Assembly: GCA_036396755.1 (NCBI GenBank)
Contig: DASWKG010000056.1
Location: forward strand, 1 to 8,106
Length of the DNA stretch: 8,106 nucleotides
Source: DASWKG01 sp036396755
GTDB lineage: Bacteria > Actinomycetota > UBA4738 > CALAEC01
Reading direction: 5' to 3'
Shown here: positions 6,809-8,106 of the stretch, piece by piece
How the letters are laid out: every line of letters begins with the position of its first letter
Numbering within the stretch: the stretch's first letter is position 1
Notes under the pieces: model-generated
Database searches by the model: none
Told to the model about the DNA's origin: nothing
What the model saw: only the letters and a program-made list of their open reading frames with translations
Made by a program: the position numbers and the translations under genes

Positions 6809-6833
6809 GGCCCGCCAACCCGTGGCTCGGGCC
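6809..6833 (+). promoter_or_regulatory. Hairpin just upstream of the secreted-gene ribosome-binding site
   Basis: Stem GGCCCG (6809-6814) pairs with CGGGCC (6828-6833); inside it CCA (6815-6817) pairs with TGG (6823-6825), leaving a CT bulge and an ACCCG loop. It sits between the copy-2 hairpin and the Shine-Dalgarno. It lacks a T-tract, so it is not a standard terminator. It could shape the 5' leader or stabilise the mRNA; GC-rich chance pairing is possible. Confidence 0.4.
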
Positions 6834-6838
6834 CGACG

Positions 6839-6845
6839 AAGGAGG
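6839..6845 (+). promoter_or_regulatory. Shine-Dalgarno of the secreted-protein gene
   Basis: AAGGAGG ends five bases before the ATG at 6851 and supports that start, as does the signal peptide that begins there. Unlike murA on the other strand, this gene is expected to have a real 5' leader. I could not find a convincing -10/-35 pair for it. Confidence 0.8.
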
Positions 6846-6850
6846 CAAGG

Positions 6851-7645
6851 ATGAGGAAGTCCGCACTTGTTGTCGCGGCACTCGCGCTCACGCTGGCCAT
6901 CGTGCCGGCCGTCGGGTCCGCGAGCCCCGTCGGCGACTCGACCCCTTACGGCCGCGAGGACAACGCGATCGGCACCCTTCGGTGGCTGCCCCGGAACGCG
7001 AACGAGAAGCCGACCGGCGCCAACGTCTCGCGCCTCGTCGTGGTCTACGACACCTCCCGCGACGAGGCCGGCGCGTCCATCCCCCTGAAGGCGAAGGGCG
7101 CCTTCGGCGTCAAGATGTTCACCACCAACCAGGTCGACGTGAAGATGAAGGGTCACTCCGCGAAGGTGGGCGACCTGAACACCTTCACCGGCCAGTCCCT
7201 GCCGGCTCAGGCGAACGAGACTGCCATCGCCGTCTACGGCGACGTGCGCGACGGCGCCTGCTCGAAGGCCGGAACCCCCGCGTTCTCCGCCGCGTACTCC
7301 ACCACGCGGACCTTCTTCCACGCGGGGAGCACCCCCTACGCGCCCGTGACCGCCCCCGGCGTCTGCGAGATCGTCGATAGCTCCACCGAGGTGCGCGACG
7401 CGAGCGGGCAGCTGCTCGGCTTCACCACGACCGCCACCAACCACGTCCCGGGCTTCTACGTTGACGTCGAGTGGGCGACACGGACCGTGACCGGCGGACT
7501 GGCTACCAACGCCCACCTGCTCGCCGAGATCTGGTACGGCGCCGCGTACGACAGCGCCGGTGACCCCGGGCCGTTCCCGAACGGCGTCGACACCACCGGC
7601 GCCTCCAAGAGCGTCGGGTCCCCCGGCGACTACGACGCGGTGTAA
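6851..7645 (+). CDS. Secreted protein of unknown function, ended early by in-frame TAA
   Basis: 264 residues up to the TAA. Residues 1-24 are a clear signal peptide (MRKS, then an alanine/leucine core, ending near GSASP), so the product is exported. The mature part (25-264) is rich in Thr, Ala, Asp and aromatic residues and looks like a soluble, beta-rich extracellular domain. It has two cysteines (137 and 172) that could form a disulfide. I recognise no catalytic motif and no named family for this part. Translation past the TAA stays in frame through a PPC-like domain to 7990, so the intact protein would be 379 residues including the codon now read as stop. GTG-TAA-ACC would read Val-Tyr-Thr if the stop were TAC, a single base change. 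A truncated protein may still be made and secreted. Two leader elements and a terminator frame it as a monocistronic unit. Confidence 0.75.
   Translation: MRKSALVVAALALTLAIVPAVGSASPVGDSTPYGREDNAIGTLRWLPRNANEKPTGANVSRLVVVYDTSRDEAGASIPLKAKGAFGVKMFTTNQVDVKMKGHSAKVGDLNTFTGQSLPAQANETAIAVYGDVRDGACSKAGTPAFSAAYSTTRTFFHAGSTPYAPVTAPGVCEIVDSSTEVRDASGQLLGFTTTATNHVPGFYVDVEWATRTVTGGLATNAHLLAEIWYGAAYDSAGDPGPFPNGVDTTGASKSVGSPGDYDAV
7643..7645 (+). other. In-frame TAA interrupting the secreted-protein gene
   Basis: TAA occupies codon 265 of a frame that is otherwise open from 6851 to the TAG at 7988-7990. GC-rich third positions and protein-like composition continue on both sides. The options are a recent nonsense mutation, a base-call or assembly error, or readthrough. 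TAA is neither the selenocysteine nor the pyrrolysine codon, so known programmed recoding is unlikely. Confidence 0.8.
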
Positions 7646-7684
7646 ACCTTCACCGCGAACCCAGGCGGGACCGGAGCGGCCTGC

Positions 7685-7990
7685 GTGGACACCACCGGCG
7701 GCGACATCGGGGCCCCGGGGAGCTGGATGGACGTCAAGATCCAGGTTCCGGCCGACGCGAAGAAGCTGACCTTCAGCCTGTTCCCGAAGGGTGACTGGGA
7801 CCTCAAGATCATCGACCCCGACGGGACGGAGAGGGTCTCGGGCTGGGCCGGCGGCTTCCGCGAGCAGGTCATCGCTCCGGGAAGCGGGAGCCAGGCGTTC
7901 CCCGAGATCATCCCCGGCGAGTACACGATGCGCGCGTGCAACTTCACCGGCGAGATGAGCACCTTCGGCGCGGTGATCATCGAGAAGTAG
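7685..7990 (+). pseudogene. Severed C-terminal PPC-like domain of the secreted protein
   Basis: The frame of the gene at 6851 continues past the TAA for 114 residues. The first possible internal start is GTG at 7685, giving 101 residues. The segment reads as a PPC-type (bacterial pre-peptidase C-terminal) beta-sandwich: an early strand MDVKIQVPADAKKLTFSL, then GDWDLKIIDPDG with the characteristic W-D-L-x-I-x-D-P-D-G turn, and a late PGEYTMRACNF strand. Such domains sit at the C-terminus of secreted proteases and other exported proteins. No good Shine-Dalgarno precedes the GTG, and the segment has no signal peptide, so an independent cytoplasmic gene is unlikely. It is best read as the detached end of the upstream protein. 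Confidence 0.65.
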
Positions 7991-8011
7991 CGCTCGCCGC
8001 GGACGACCTTC

Positions 8012-8043
8012 GAATGAGCCCGGCCGATCGGCCGGGCTCATTC
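8012..8043 (+). terminator. Rho-independent terminator, perfect 32-base palindrome
   Basis: Two perfect 16-base arms (left arm GAATGAGCCCGGCCGA) meet at a central GATC, 21 bases after the TAG at 7990. The run TTCTTT (8041-8046) follows the GC-rich stem. It would end transcription of the secreted-protein gene. Its T-rich tail is also the start of the third dyad element. Confidence 0.85.
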
Positions 8044-8094
8044 TTTGTGCGGTCGCACAAAGGGATCTCGGGCCTATTCGGCGAACCAGCCGAG
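8044..8094 (+). repeat. Dyad-plus-hairpin element, copy 3
   Basis: This copy has the most perfect dyad: TTTGTGC (8044-8050) and GCACAAA (8055-8061) flank GGTC, and GGG follows. The downstream hairpin TTCGG (8077-8081) with CCGAG (8090-8094) has CGAACCAG in its loop. GGCGAACC begins 19 bases after the dyad, as in copy 2, and CCGAGTGG continues identically. GGAGGAAG at 8096-8103 looks like a Shine-Dalgarno, so an unseen gene probably starts at or just past the window edge and shares this leader with the secreted gene. Confidence 0.6.
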
Positions 8095-8106
8095 TGGAGG
8101 AAGTCC

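Noticed and set aside
5468..7645. Very long plus-strand open frame running antisense to murA into the secreted protein
   Set aside because: Only the part from 6851 has a signal peptide, Shine-Dalgarno and protein-like composition. The rest is the arginine/histidine-rich antisense of murA, expected in GC-rich DNA.
7685..7990. Independent small gene starting at GTG 7685
   Set aside because: No good Shine-Dalgarno, no signal peptide, same frame as the upstream gene, and domain-like sequence begins before the GTG. A severed C-terminus explains it better.
5372..8041. Minus-strand open frame extending murA upstream across the whole secreted-protein gene
   Set aside because: MurA starts naturally at 6646 with the family's N-terminus; the extension is antisense shadow with biased composition.
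1..8106. CRISPR array, tRNA/rRNA, insertion sequence or integrase
   Set aside because: No regularly spaced identical repeats, RNA-gene signatures or transposase-like proteins were seen. The three-copy element is too few and unevenly spaced for CRISPR.

Overview
The window is very GC-rich, with GC-dominated third codon positions, two GTG starts, tightly overlapping genes and a probable leaderless promoter. This fits a high-GC actinobacterium or a deep relative of that phylum; nothing seen fixes the genus. Coding is dense, and no gene-free stretch exceeds about 205 bases.

Positions 4-6646 hold seven genes, all on the minus strand and so close that they could be one transcript. In order of transcription they are: murA (first committed step of peptidoglycan synthesis); a signal-peptide protein with an alkaline-phosphatase-like extracytoplasmic domain fused to a polytopic membrane domain; a CPBP-type intramembrane protease; a divergent Sir2-family NAD-dependent deacylase; an SCP2-like lipid-carrier protein; a zinc-dependent NAD alcohol dehydrogenase; and a second small SCP2-like protein. 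The first four are joined by GTG/TGA 4-base overlaps or a 16-base overlap. Gaps further down are 14-28 bases. The first half reads as cell envelope (wall precursor and membrane proteins). The second half, from sir2 on, reads as NAD-linked lipid or alcohol metabolism.

Positions 6647-6850 form a divergent intergenic region. A -10-like TACAAT lies exactly where it would start murA transcription at the A of its ATG. Facing the other way are two tandem copies of a short dyad-plus-hairpin element that lead into a gene for a secreted protein.

Positions 6851-7990 encode that secreted protein: signal peptide, a novel N-terminal region and a C-terminal PPC-like beta-sandwich. An in-frame TAA at 7643-7645 splits it, although the reading frame, codon use and domain continue cleanly to 7990. 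A perfect 32-base palindrome at 8012-8043 is its terminator. Immediately after it comes a third copy of the dyad-plus-hairpin element, followed by a ribosome-binding-like GGAGGAAG at the window edge, so a further gene probably starts just outside. The three-copy element, with a GAAC-bearing hairpin loop after each dyad, is the most unusual feature here.
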